From a bacterium (GTDB taxonomy: Bacteria > Eisenbacteria > RBG-16-71-46 > CAIMUX01): DNA of 64,000 nt. The notes under the pieces were generated by a model. The model searched no databases, was not told the origin of the DNA, and saw nothing but the letters and a program-made list of their open reading frames with translations. A program made the translations under genes and the position numbers. Location: positions 124,001 through 188,000 of the forward strand of contig JAUIHP010000009.1 of assembly GCA_030431975.1 (NCBI GenBank). Reading direction: 5' to 3'. The first letter of the stretch is position 1. Each line of letters opens with the position of its first letter. Of this stretch, positions 53,414 to 62,911 are shown piece by piece.

Positions 53414-54823
53414 ATGGTCGAGCGGGGCCCAGACTTCAAGACAGCGCCAGGGCGATGGCTCCACTTCGTCGGGATCGGCGGAAGTGGAATGAGTGCGCTC
53501 GCCCAGTATCACGCAGCCCGCGGCGGCCGGGTCACCGGAAGCGATCGTGCCTTTGACGCCGGGCGCAACGCCCGAACCCGACAAGCCCTCGAGGCCGTCG
53601 GAGCAGAACTCGTCCCTCAGGATGGGGCTGCGTTGAGTTCGGAGTGCGACGCGGTCATCGTTTCGACCGCAGTCGAAGACACCATCCCGGACATACGTCG
53701 AGCCGTCGAGCTGGAGATCCCCCGGCTCCACCGCTCGGTCCTTCTGGCCCGCTATGTCGCCGAGAAGGAAACCATCGCGGTCACGGGGACCAGTGGAAAG
53801 TCGACCGTCGTCGGCATGATCTTCCAGATTCTCGAGACTTGTGGGGCGGGTCCGTCGCTACTGACCGGAGGCAACCTCGTCTCGCTCTCCAACCAGGGCC
53901 GAATCGGTAACGCGCATTCGGGCCCCGGCCCCCACCTCGTCATCGAGGCGGACGAAAGCGACGGCAGTCTCGTCCACTATGAAGCCTGGCTCGGTGTGCT
54001 CCTCAATCTGCAACGTGATCACAAAGAGCCCGAAGAGCTGGCCGAACTCTTCCACATCTTTCGGCGCAGAACCCGTGGACCGTTCGTGACCGGAGAAGAC
54101 GAGAACCTCGATCCCTTCTCGGACGACGCTGTCCGCTTCGGAATTGGAAATCGGTCGGGGCTGTCCCTCGGCTTCACCCCCGAAGCACTGGAACTTCATC
54201 CGGATCACAGCCGCTTCCGGGTTCAGGAAACGGAGTTTCTGGTCCCCGTCCCCGGAGAGCACAACGTGCTCAACGCGCTGGCCGCGATCGCCGCCGTTCA
54301 CTCCCTCGATCTTTCCTTCCACGACGCTGCCATCGGATTGCGAAGTTACAAGGGCATCACGCGGCGATTTCAGAGCCTCGGCAAAGCCGGCGACGTCGAG
54401 GTCATCGACGACTTCGGACACAATCCAGCCAAGATCGCGGCCACCTTGCGGACAGCGCGAACACGGGGTCGGCGCGTCCTCGCCGTGTTCCAACCTCACG
54501 GGTTCGGCCCGACCGCATTCATCCGCGACGAGCTCGTCGAAATGCTGCAATCCGAACTGAGACCGGAAGACCATCTGTGGCTTCTGGACATCTACTACGC
54601 CGGCGGAACCGCAGAGCGGAAGGTTCACTCCGAAGAGATCGCCGACCAGGCTCGGCAAGGCGGCTGTCCCGTCTCCTATGCCTCGTCACGCGATGACTGG
54701 GTTGAACAGGTTCGCCGAGACGCTCAGCCCGGCGACATCGTTGTCGTCATGGGAGCGCGCGACCCCTCCCTGACCGATCTTGCCCGCACCGTCTTAGAAG
54801 GGCTGCAGCAAACGCACTCGTAG
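53414..54823 (+). CDS. MurC/Mpl-like Mur ligase
   Basis: 469 residues. The N-terminal Rossmann part is HFVGIGGSGMSALAQYHA. The central ATPase P-loop is VTGTSGKSTVVGM (usual MurC form GTHGKTTT), followed by IEADESDGSLVHYEAW. The C-terminal domain has IDDFGHNPAKIAATLR and VFQPHGFGPTAF, variants of the MurC GHHPTE and QPHRYSRT motifs. The reaction class is ATP-dependent amide-bond formation on UDP-MurNAc. The location outside a dcw cluster and the diverged motifs make Mpl-like recycling or a specialised ligase possible. Confidence 0.8.
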   Translation: MVERGPDFKTAPGRWLHFVGIGGSGMSALAQYHAARGGRVTGSDRAFDAGRNARTRQALEAVGAELVPQDGAALSSECDAVIVSTAVEDTIPDIRRAVELEIPRLHRSVLLARYVAEKETIAVTGTSGKSTVVGMIFQILETCGAGPSLLTGGNLVSLSNQGRIGNAHSGPGPHLVIEADESDGSLVHYEAWLGVLLNLQRDHKEPEELAELFHIFRRRTRGPFVTGEDENLDPFSDDAVRFGIGNRSGLSLGFTPEALELHPDHSRFRVQETEFLVPVPGEHNVLNALAAIAAVHSLDLSFHDAAIGLRSYKGITRRFQSLGKAGDVEVIDDFGHNPAKIAATLRTARTRGRRVLAVFQPHGFGPTAFIRDELVEMLQSELRPEDHLWLLDIYYAGGTAERKVHSEEIADQARQGGCPVSYASSRDDWVEQVRRDAQPGDIVVVMGARDPSLTDLARTVLEGLQQTHS

Positions 54824-55015
54824 GTGATGGCCATCCATTTGGCCGCAAACACGCCCGTAAGCGGCCGACTTTCCGGCTGCCCGCGCAGCTCCTGAGCTTC
54901 GCTGAGTTCCGCCATGAGTTCCCGCCCGCCCACTCGCACGCCCACTCGCACGCCCGACGAAGGATCATGCGGACGTCTCATTCCCTTCCCTCGCCGGGAA
55001 CGCTAGACTCCGGAG

Positions 55016-58000
55016 ATGCGTGCACTCGCCTCCCTCTCGGTCCGCCGTCCCGTCTCCGTTCTCATGACGGCTTTGGCCGCCATTGCGTTCGGCATCGTCG
55101 CCTACCAGCGCTTGTCCCTCGACCTCCTTCCGGATCTCAAGTACCCGTCCTTCACGGTGCGTACCGAGTACGAGGACACGGCGCCCGCCGAGATCGAGAA
55201 CCTGATCACACGACCGGTCGAAGAAGAGGTCGGAGTCCTGGGCGGCCTCCAATCCATCCGCAGCGTCTCCCGAAGCGGCGTTTCCGAGGTCACGCTCGAG
55301 TTCGACTGGAAGGCGGACCTCGAGATGCTCTCCATGGAGATTCGCGAGAAGCTCGACCGTCTCGACCTTCCTCTCGAGGCCGGGGATCCGATCGTCCTTC
55401 GCTACGACCCGGCGCTCGACCCGATCATGCGGATCGCCTACACCGGCGGAGAAGACCTGAACCTTCTGCGCCGGGTCGCGGAGAGAACGCTCCAACCGGA
55501 ACTCGAAGTCGCACTCGGCGTCGCTGCGGCGCAGATCCGTGGCGGGCTGGAAGACGAGATCCAGATCGACGTCGACCAGGAGCGAATGGCGGCCCTCGGG
55601 CTCTCGATCAATCAGATCCAGTCCGTCGTCGCGACGTCCAACCTCAATTTGCCCGGCGGGACGCTGGAAAGTGCAGAGAGTCGCCTCCTCATCCGGCTGG
55701 TCAACGAATATGACTCGCTGGAAGAGATCCGCAACCTCCTGATCCGGGCTCCGAGCGAAAACTCCGGAGCCGTCCGACTCGGCGATGTCGCGACCGTCAT
55801 CCGCGGTTCGAAAGAGCGAGAGGAAATCACCCGCTTCCGCGGGGAAGAATGCGTCGAGATCGCGATCTACAAAGAAGGCGAAGCCAATACCGTCGAGTCG
55901 GCGGCTGCCGTTCGCCGGAAGCTCGAGCAGCTTCGGGAGAAGCTCCCCGAAGGACACGAATTGTCGATCCTCTTCGATCAGTCCCGATTCATTGAGCGGT
56001 CGATCACGGAAGTGCGAAACGCCGCTCTCATCGGTGGTCTGCTCGCCGTCGTCATCCTGCTCGTGTTCCTTCGCGACATCCCGTCGACCGCCATCATCGC
56101 GATCTCGATTCCCCTGTCGATTATCGTCACCTTCATCGCGATGTACCGGCTCGGCGTCTCTCTCAACATCATGTCCCTGGGAGGCCTCACCCTCGGCATC
56201 GGAATGCTCGTCGACAACTCGATCGTCGTGCTGGAGTCCATCCATCGAAAACGCGAGAGCGGAATGGGCCGGGCCCGAGCCGCGATCGAAGGAACCGCCG
56301 AGGTGGGCGGCGCGGTCGTCGCATCCACGTTGACCTCCATCGCGGTCTTTCTTCCGATCCTGTTTGTCGAAGGCATCGCCGGACAGATCTTCGGTGACCT
56401 GTCGTTGACCGTGACCTTCAGTCTGCTCGCCTCCCTGCTCATCGCGATCACCCTGATCCCGACGCTGAGCGGACTCGGCAGTCGGTTCGACGTAGCGAAG
56501 GCAAGCGGCCGGGGCGACTCGGGTGGTTCGGGTGGCTCAGTTGGTTCTACCGACTCCAGCGGTTCGGTTCATCCAGAGGCTTCGAACGGTGCGGACGCAC
56601 CCATGGGAGCGTTCGCCTCCAGATACACCCAACTACTCAAGGGCGCGTTGGCTCGCCCCGCCCTTACCCTGATGACCGCCTTCGTTCTTCTCCTTCTCAG
56701 CCTCGGGCTCGTCCCGCTTCTTGGAACGGAACTGCTGCCGGAAGTGAACGAAGGTGAGTTCTTCTTCGAGGTCAGGACCCCGGAGGGTTCGCCGCTCGAA
56801 CTGACCGACCGCGTGATGACCGAGATGGAGCGCAAGGTCGAGGAGACCTCGGGGATCGGCCACTACTACGCGACGATCGGACGACGACAGGTCACCGGTG
56901 GACTCTCTCTCAATGACCAGGGAGAGAACCTGGCCCAGCTCAACGTCGTCGTCGACGATCGCAGCAACGACGCTCTGCAGGAGGAAGCGATTCGCTCTCT
57001 GCGCAGCGCCTTCACGGAAATCCCCGATCAGGAAAGCCGGGCCGGGAGGCCGAGTTACTTCTCACTGCGAACGCCGATCGAGATCCTCATCTTCGGAGAG
57101 GACATCGACGACCTGCGGGACTATTCACTGGCTTTGACCGAGGCGGCTCAGGAAGTGGACGGCCTCACCGACATCCGGTCTTCCCTGGAGTCGGGAAGCC
57201 CGGAACTCCGGGTGCGTTTCGATCGCGAAAAGGTCGCGCGCCTGGGCCTTGACCTACGCCAACTTTCCGAAACGCTTCGCGATCGTGTCTTCGGCAGCAT
57301 TCCCACGCGTTTCAAAGAGTCCGACCGTCAGGTCGACATTCGCGTGCGCAACCAGGAGTCCGACCGGGGCTCGGTCGGTGACGTGCGATCTCTTGTCCTC
57401 GACGGACCGGACGGCGCGCCCATTCGGCTATCGACCATTGCACAGATCGAATCGGCCCGCGGTCCCGCGGAAATCCACCGCATCCAGCAGCAACGGGCGG
57501 CTGTGGTCAGTGCCAATGTTTCCGGGATCTCCCTGGGCGCCGGGCTCGACCGCATGGAGTCGGTGCTGCAGAACACCCCGCCGCCGCCCGGGATCAGCAC
57601 CGAACTGGGCGGCCAAGGCCAGGAAATGGGTTCGTCCTTCCGTGAGTTGGTCTTTGCGACCGCTCTCGCCCTCTTCCTCGTCTACCTCGTGATGGCCGGC
57701 ACCTTCGAGTCACTGCTGCATCCATTCATCATTCTCTTCACCGTTCCGCTGGCACTGATCGGCGTCGTCCTGGGTCTCTATGTCACCGGAACGTCGATCA
57801 GCGTCATCGTTCTCATCGGCGCGATCATGTTGGTCGGCATCGTCGTCAACAATGCGATCGTTCTCATCGACCGCATCAATCAGCTTCGAAGAGGTGGGAT
57901 GGAAAAGACCGAGGCCGTTCTTGCCGCCGCACGAACCCGTCTTCGACCTATCCTCATGACCTCGACGACAACCGTTCTCGGATTGCTTCCGATGGCCTTT

Positions 58001-58162
58001 GCCGTCGGTCAGGGGTCCGAACTGAGGAGTCCGCTCGCCGTCACGGTTTCGGCCGGGCTCATCCTGGCGACCGCGCTGACCTTGCTGGTCATTCCCGCGG
58101 CGTATCAGCTCGTTCCGTCGACGATTCGGCCGCAGCCGCCGGTGGATGAGCCGGACGTTTAG
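55016..58162 (+). CDS. RND-family efflux transporter (AcrB/HAE1 type)
   Basis: 1048 residues, normal for the family. Twelve transmembrane segments with the two large periplasmic loops are evident. It starts SVRRPVSVLMTALAAIAFGI and includes TM4 with LTLGIGMLVDNSIVVLESI, and the second half GAIMLVGIVVNNAIVLIDRI. A Gly/Ser-rich insertion (about 500-535) sits in the central cytoplasmic linker. No membrane-fusion or outer-membrane partner gene is adjacent. The upstream 192 bases contain only short repeats (CGCCCACTCGCA twice). Confidence 0.94.
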   Translation: MRALASLSVRRPVSVLMTALAAIAFGIVAYQRLSLDLLPDLKYPSFTVRTEYEDTAPAEIENLITRPVEEEVGVLGGLQSIRSVSRSGVSEVTLEFDWKADLEMLSMEIREKLDRLDLPLEAGDPIVLRYDPALDPIMRIAYTGGEDLNLLRRVAERTLQPELEVALGVAAAQIRGGLEDEIQIDVDQERMAALGLSINQIQSVVATSNLNLPGGTLESAESRLLIRLVNEYDSLEEIRNLLIRAPSENSGAVRLGDVATVIRGSKEREEITRFRGEECVEIAIYKEGEANTVESAAAVRRKLEQLREKLPEGHELSILFDQSRFIERSITEVRNAALIGGLLAVVILLVFLRDIPSTAIIAISIPLSIIVTFIAMYRLGVSLNIMSLGGLTLGIGMLVDNSIVVLESIHRKRESGMGRARAAIEGTAEVGGAVVASTLTSIAVFLPILFVEGIAGQIFGDLSLTVTFSLLASLLIAITLIPTLSGLGSRFDVAKASGRGDSGGSGGSVGSTDSSGSVHPEASNGADAPMGAFASRYTQLLKGALARPALTLMTAFVLLLLSLGLVPLLGTELLPEVNEGEFFFEVRTPEGSPLELTDRVMTEMERKVEETSGIGHYYATIGRRQVTGGLSLNDQGENLAQLNVVVDDRSNDALQEEAIRSLRSAFTEIPDQESRAGRPSYFSLRTPIEILIFGEDIDDLRDYSLALTEAAQEVDGLTDIRSSLESGSPELRVRFDREKVARLGLDLRQLSETLRDRVFGSIPTRFKESDRQVDIRVRNQESDRGSVGDVRSLVLDGPDGAPIRLSTIAQIESARGPAEIHRIQQQRAAVVSANVSGISLGAGLDRMESVLQNTPPPPGISTELGGQGQEMGSSFRELVFATALALFLVYLVMAGTFESLLHPFIILFTVPLALIGVVLGLYVTGTSISVIVLIGAIMLVGIVVNNAIVLIDRINQLRRGGMEKTEAVLAAARTRLRPILMTSTTTVLGLLPMAFAVGQGSELRSPLAVTVSAGLILATALTLLVIPAAYQLVPSTIRPQPPVDEPDV

Positions 58163-58285
58163 CCGCTAAGCCGAAGCTGTTCTTGTGGTTAGGCCCTGAA
58201 GCGGAGACGCGCTTCGGCGGAAGCCATTTACCCCCAATCGGTTACGGGTTGACCACGTCCAATCGAGTGTCCAATACTGTCAGGT

Positions 58286-58380
58286 TTGCCGACATTCGAC
58301 AGTGTCGGCGTTGCCGATATCCGACGCGCCCGGGCTTGCCGATATCCGACACGGTCAGGGTTGCCGATATTGAAACTATG
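58286..58380. repeat. Four 25-bp direct repeats upstream of the metal exporter
   Basis: TTGCC recurs at 58286, 58311, 58336 and 58361, exactly 25 bp apart. The unit approximates TTGCCGATATCCGACACGG followed by TCAGGG; the fourth is partial and runs into the start region of the next gene. The regular spacing just before a gene suggests protein-binding sites, an inference. Confidence 0.88.
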
Positions 58381-59621
58381 TGGAGTCTCCGTTGTCCGCA
58401 GTGAATGACGGCTCATATCCCGGAGTCGCGCCTCCGTCCCCGTCCGACCCGAGAAGCCTCTGGGCTCGGTGGCTGGTCGGCTTGGCCCTCATCGGTTTGG
58501 CCCTTCTGCCGACCGAGTTGGGACAACTCGTGCGCGACACATTCGCGGAGGCCTACCTCGCCGTCACCGTCTTCGTCGCCGCGACCCTCGCGCTTTTCTA
58601 CGTAGCGGAGCGCCGGCTCGACATCGACACGGCGGGACTTCTGGCGCGCCACCGGGGCTGGCAGGTTCCCATTGCCTCTTTCCTGGGAGCCCTCCCGGGA
58701 TGCGGCGGCGCCATCGTCGTCGTGACACAGTTCGTTCACGGTCGCATCTCCTTCGGCTCACTCGTGGCCGTCCTCGTCTCGACGATGGGAGACGCCGCGT
58801 TCCTCCTGCTGAGTCAGAAACCGATTCTCGGAGTCTCGATCTTTGGGATGGGATTCGTAGTCGGGACGCTTTCCGGTGTCATCGTGGATTGGATTCACGG
58901 TCCCGACTTCATGCGCAGGAAGGACGACGAGTCCAAGTCCTCACTCGAGCCCGGACTGATGCCGATGGCCGAGTCGCTGGGCGCCGCTCTCAGCATTCGC
59001 GAGCTGCCGACCCCAACGTTTCAAAGAGCCTGGCTTTGGCTCCTGATTCCCAGTCTGATCATCGGAATCCTCGGCGCGTTCCAGGTGGACCTCTCCGAAG
59101 CCTTGTCCCAGCCGTGGATCGGCGCCGCCGTTCTGGGACTCGGTGTCGTCGGCGCGATCTTTTCTCTGCTCATTTGGATGAAGCGGGGCGGCGCATCTCT
59201 TCACACCGACACGGTCACCTGCGCAGACGGACTCCGGCGCCTCTCTCCACTGTCGCGCGTCGTCACCGACACCGCCTTCGTCACGACCTGGGTCATTCTT
59301 GGGTTCCTCGCGTTCGAACTCACGGTTCACTACACCGGGCTCGACCTGAAGGAGTTCTTTGCCCAGACCGCTCCGGTCGTCCCGCTTCTCGCCGTCGTCG
59401 TCGGGCTTCTTCCGGGTTGCGGACCCCAGATCATCACGACAACGCTCTACCTTTCCGGGTTCATTCCCCTCTCGGCGCAGCTCGGAAACGCGATCAGCAA
59501 CGACGGAGATGCGCTGTTTCCGGCGCTGGCCCTCGCCCCGCGTGCCGCGGCCGTCGCGACTCTCTACAGCACCATCCCCGCGCTCATCGTGGCGTACGGC
59601 TTCTACCTGCTGTTCGAGTAG
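58380..59621 (+). CDS. Putative 10-TM heavy-metal/manganese exporter (ArsP_2-like)
   Basis: 413 residues, GTG start (another GTG at 58401). About ten hydrophobic segments form two halves, each with a PGCG motif: ASFLGALPGCGGAIVVVTQF and VGLLPGCGPQIITTTLYLSG. The ends of the halves also match (MGDAAFLLLSQKP and NDGDALFPALALAP). This inverted-repeat arrangement fits the putative heavy-metal exporter family. The ion is not predictable; manganese and arsenite have been suggested for relatives. It is downstream of an RND pump and preceded by 25-bp repeats. Confidence 0.82.
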   Translation: MESPLSAVNDGSYPGVAPPSPSDPRSLWARWLVGLALIGLALLPTELGQLVRDTFAEAYLAVTVFVAATLALFYVAERRLDIDTAGLLARHRGWQVPIASFLGALPGCGGAIVVVTQFVHGRISFGSLVAVLVSTMGDAAFLLLSQKPILGVSIFGMGFVVGTLSGVIVDWIHGPDFMRRKDDESKSSLEPGLMPMAESLGAALSIRELPTPTFQRAWLWLLIPSLIIGILGAFQVDLSEALSQPWIGAAVLGLGVVGAIFSLLIWMKRGGASLHTDTVTCADGLRRLSPLSRVVTDTAFVTTWVILGFLAFELTVHYTGLDLKEFFAQTAPVVPLLAVVVGLLPGCGPQIITTTLYLSGFIPLSAQLGNAISNDGDALFPALALAPRAAAVATLYSTIPALIVAYGFYLLFE

Positions 59622-59934
59622 CGCGGCATCGAGGTTGCGCGCTGCAACCGTCGCGATGCGGCCTGCCCGTTCGAGACCCAACCACGGCAAGTTCTTCCCC
59701 GTTTTGGCTGAGCTATTCCACCATCTCGGCTGAATTGCGACGTTGCGCCGTGACCAGTTCTCTCGCTGGAGGTTGCGTCTACGCGACCGCTTGCGACGGG
59801 TCTTCTTCTGCGCGTTTCGACCCTGCCTGACTCCCCGCAACCAGGAGAAGACAACGGGGAATCAACGGCTTGGGCGGCTCGGCACGCCAATTGAGTCGGT
59901 TAGCGAGAGCCGCCGCCTTCAATCGGGAGACGTT

Positions 59935-60678
59935 ATGAGCCGCCATCACCGAAAACTACCGACTCTCTTCACGACCGGCACCGCGATCGCGGCCCTGGTT
60001 TGGACCGGGTGTTCGACCGATCCGCTGAGCACCTCTCCGGCCGGCGGAGACCATGGTTCGGTCGGCACCGCGGACTTCGGAACACCGACCGGCAACGCCG
60101 AAATCGGATCTCCGAAGAAAGACGGCCGTCCCGAAGGTTGGGACACGCCCTTCGACATCGACGTCCCGGCCGACGACATCGCGCCGGGACTGCCCGACGA
60201 GGCGGACTATGTACCCGATGCCGGCTGGGCCTCTCCACCGCAGTCCGGCTTTACCGAGAAGGTTCTACAACCCAATACCGGCGGGAGCGTCGAATTCGGC
60301 ATCGCCGAGCTCGACGTCCCGCCGGGTGCCGTCAAGGCGCAGACGAACTTCCAGGTCCAGATCCTGGAGCACGAGAGTATTCGGGTGCGCCTGCTACCCC
60401 ACGGCTTGCAGTTCGATGAACCGGTGACCTTGACGCTCGACCTGAGTTCGGCGACCGGTCTCGGCAAGAACGTTGCGCTCTACTGGTTCGACGAAGACGC
60501 CAAAGACTGGGTCAACATCGGTGGGCAGTACGACCCGAAGACGCGAACTCTGACGACGAAGCTCGCTCACTTCTCGGACTACGCGCCTGGCCGTGCAGGC
60601 TGGCGGGGCAGCGGACCGGGCAAGCCGAACGACTCCGCACCGGATGGAAAGAAAGGACCGAAGAGCGGAACGAAGTAG
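59935..60678 (+). CDS. Secreted lipoprotein-like protein with ZU5-like domain
   Basis: 247 residues from the ATG at 59935, preceded by GGGAGA; the frame opens at 59743 but that part is non-coding in character. The N-terminal hydrophobic stretch ends in LVWTGCST, a near-lipobox. A disordered segment leads to a beta-rich domain (about 110-205) with VEFGIAELDVPPGAVK and VTLTLDLSSATG, typical of ZU5-like extracellular modules. The C-terminus is basic. Function unknown. Confidence 0.72.
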   Translation: MSRHHRKLPTLFTTGTAIAALVWTGCSTDPLSTSPAGGDHGSVGTADFGTPTGNAEIGSPKKDGRPEGWDTPFDIDVPADDIAPGLPDEADYVPDAGWASPPQSGFTEKVLQPNTGGSVEFGIAELDVPPGAVKAQTNFQVQILEHESIRVRLLPHGLQFDEPVTLTLDLSSATGLGKNVALYWFDEDAKDWVNIGGQYDPKTRTLTTKLAHFSDYAPGRAGWRGSGPGKPNDSAPDGKKGPKSGTK

Positions 60679-60795
60679 GTCTCGAAGACAGGTTTGACGA
60701 GTTGCCGGAGGAAGTTCCTCCCCTCCGGTAGCACCCGGGCAGCCGAGCGATCTCCGTGGCACAGTGTGGCACCGATCGGTCTCCCCGGACCGAAA

Positions 60796-60826
60796 GAGCC
60801 CTCTCCGACTCGTGCGGAGAGGGCTC
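60796..60826. terminator. Bidirectional terminator
   Basis: GAGCCCTCTCCG, 7-base loop, CGGAGAGGGCTC: perfect 12-bp stem between convergent genes, with TTTCGG after it for the minus-strand transcript. Confidence 0.75.
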
Positions 60827-60858
60827 GCCTAGGTGGACGCGGAGAACGGAAACGGCTG

Positions 60859-60954
60859 GATGTGGCCTTCCCGTGGATGTGGCCCCCTCGGATGTGGCCA
60901 CACGTTGATGTGACCTCTCCTGGGTGTGGCCTCCCTCCGGTGTGGCCTCCCTCA
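60859..60954. repeat. 16-bp imperfect minisatellite (GATGTGGCC family)
   Basis: Six imperfect units start at 60859, 60876, 60891, 60907, 60923 and 60939, with a core of G-A/G-TGTGGCC followed by a pyrimidine-rich spacer. The array lies immediately 3' of the aspartyl-protease gene, touching its stop codon. Confidence 0.8.
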
Positions 60955-62895
60955 ATAGTACTGAGCGAGCGTGACCTTTCGGCTCTTCCCGCTTCCGTCG
61001 ACGATCTGCACGACGGTGCCCGGTTCAGCCTGCGAGTGGCGCCTCCAAACCGCATAGGCATCGTGGCCCAACGTCTCCCCGTTGATCTCGCGCACGACGT
61101 CACCAACTTTCCAACCGTCTTTCTCCGCGGGGCTTCCTTCTGAAACGTGGACGATGACGAAGTCCTCGCCCTTTCGCTGGATGTCGATGCCCAGTCCGTC
61201 CTGTCGGAAAGGACGGTCGAACCGGGCTCCGCGCTCCAGAATCAGTTTGTCGGAGTGATAGTCGAAGATGCAGCGGAAGCGGCCGAGCACTCCGGCCCCG
61301 AGGTTGCCCGCAAAGCGAGTCGTGTCGAAGGCTCCGTCGACGTCCTGAACGTCGAAGCCCACCGGCATGTGTTTGAGCGTCGTACCCGCGATCTCAAAGC
61401 TCGAGAGTCGGCCGACTTTGTTGACGACGGTGCCGCCAACACCACCGGCCAGGTCATTGGATACCCGGCGCCCGGAAAGCAAATCGTTCTCTCGCCAATA
61501 GGACTCGAAGATCGTGAGGTTTCCGCCGGCGCCGGTGTCCAGTTTGATCTTCGCCGGAGGAAGGTCTTCGATACGCGCCCAGATGGCCTTGTGACCTTCG
61601 TCGTCCGCGATCAGGTCGAGCGCTTGACCGGATCCGGAGTAAGCGAAGGAAGCTGGCTCATGAAACGCGATGCGTTCATTCGGATAGTCGACGTCGACGA
61701 CGAAACGGTTGAACATTTCTTTGCCGACGATGACCGGCATCGATCGCGAAAGCATTTCCTCGACTTCGGTCAGGTCGATGATCGCAGCCGTCAGACCCTC
61801 GAGTTTGACCGCTTCGCCGACTCCCAAGTTCACACCCTGAGCAAAGGATGCGGTCGATGTCCCGCCGACTCCTTTCGCAGTCACTGCCCCGCTTCCTTTC
61901 AGTCCGATGCTCTCGGCGAACTTGGCATCGATCACGGTGATTCCCGCGCCGGAATCGAGAAGCATCTCTGTCTCGTGCCCGTTGATCGTTCCCGTGAGGT
62001 AGATCCATCGATCCAGAAACAGACTCATCGGAAGCCAGCCGCTCGTTTCCTTTCCTCCCAACGCGCTGTCGTCGACAGCGGTGGCAGGACGCGCGAAAGC
62101 AGCGGGTTCAACGGCCTGATTCAGGTTCACCTCATCCCAGATCAACGTGACGTTCGAGGTGGCGTGGGTGTGGATTTGCTCCGACCGAAACGGGATTCGA
62201 ATGCCGTCGACCTGTCTCCAGTCCGACGGGCGGGTCCAGACCGTCTCGTTGTCGGTATGCATCCGCACCCATTCCAACGCGCCGGACTCGGCATCGATGA
62301 AGAACTCGCGACGATCACCGTTGTCGAAAGCCAAGGAGAGAACTTCGAACGAGCGACCGTTCTTTTCCTCCGCGCCCAGAGCGGTCCAGGTCGTTCCCGC
62401 AACCGGAGAGAGGAACCAGCGGGCAAAGGCCTCCTGAACGGCCCGCTCATGCCCCATGGCCGCCTCTTCACCCAGGTCCTCGATCTGTCCACTTTCATTG
62501 CGGCGCCACGAGTCCTCGGGAGTTCGAACTTCAGTGGCGGAGACGACCTGAAGATCGTAGTCGAAGCGAAAACGACCATCGCTTGTGAGAACCATCGAGG
62601 CCGGCCCTTCAAGGCTCGCCGCCTGAATCTTTCCCCGGACGTGCATCGTTTCCAGCTGTTCGAGCGCATTGCGGCCACCCAGCCATTCGACGTGCAGGTC
62701 GATTAACTCTTGCGTAGCCTGGGCCCGTGCGGCCTTGGTTTGCGTCTTGGCTTGCGTCTTGGCTTGCGCCTCGGTTTCCGTCTTGGCTTGCGCCGCGTCA
62801 CCGATGGCGAACAGACCGACGAGGGCGGTTAGCAGTGTTCCTTGAAACACGATTCGTGCTCGTAGGACCGGTTTGGTTCTCAGCGCGGAAATCAT
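60952..62895 (-). CDS. Secreted double aspartyl-protease (retropepsin-like) protein with PDZ domain
   Basis: 647 residues from the ATG at 62895, which has a strong AAGGAG site; the frame extends to 63114 but overlaps the regulator gene. Signal peptide about 1-36, then a Lys/Thr/Gln/Ala repeat (KTETEAQAKTQAKTQTKAA). Residues 60-270 resemble an outer-membrane lipoprotein-sorting fold. Two retropepsin-like half domains follow: TEMLLDSGAGITVIDA (D314) and KIKLDTGAGGNLTIFE (D453). A C-terminal PDZ domain ends the protein (SEGSPAEKDGWKVGDVVREI). The two DTGA motifs in one chain suggest an intramolecular pepsin-like active site, an inference. It is 16 bases downstream of the TrmB regulator. Confidence 0.88.
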   Translation of the reverse strand: MISALRTKPVLRARIVFQGTLLTALVGLFAIGDAAQAKTETEAQAKTQAKTQTKAARAQATQELIDLHVEWLGGRNALEQLETMHVRGKIQAASLEGPASMVLTSDGRFRFDYDLQVVSATEVRTPEDSWRRNESGQIEDLGEEAAMGHERAVQEAFARWFLSPVAGTTWTALGAEEKNGRSFEVLSLAFDNGDRREFFIDAESGALEWVRMHTDNETVWTRPSDWRQVDGIRIPFRSEQIHTHATSNVTLIWDEVNLNQAVEPAAFARPATAVDDSALGGKETSGWLPMSLFLDRWIYLTGTINGHETEMLLDSGAGITVIDAKFAESIGLKGSGAVTAKGVGGTSTASFAQGVNLGVGEAVKLEGLTAAIIDLTEVEEMLSRSMPVIVGKEMFNRFVVDVDYPNERIAFHEPASFAYSGSGQALDLIADDEGHKAIWARIEDLPPAKIKLDTGAGGNLTIFESYWRENDLLSGRRVSNDLAGGVGGTVVNKVGRLSSFEIAGTTLKHMPVGFDVQDVDGAFDTTRFAGNLGAGVLGRFRCIFDYHSDKLILERGARFDRPFRQDGLGIDIQRKGEDFVIVHVSEGSPAEKDGWKVGDVVREINGETLGHDAYAVWRRHSQAEPGTVVQIVDGSGKSRKVTLAQYY

Positions 62896-62911
62896 GAGCG
62901 ACTCCTTCACA

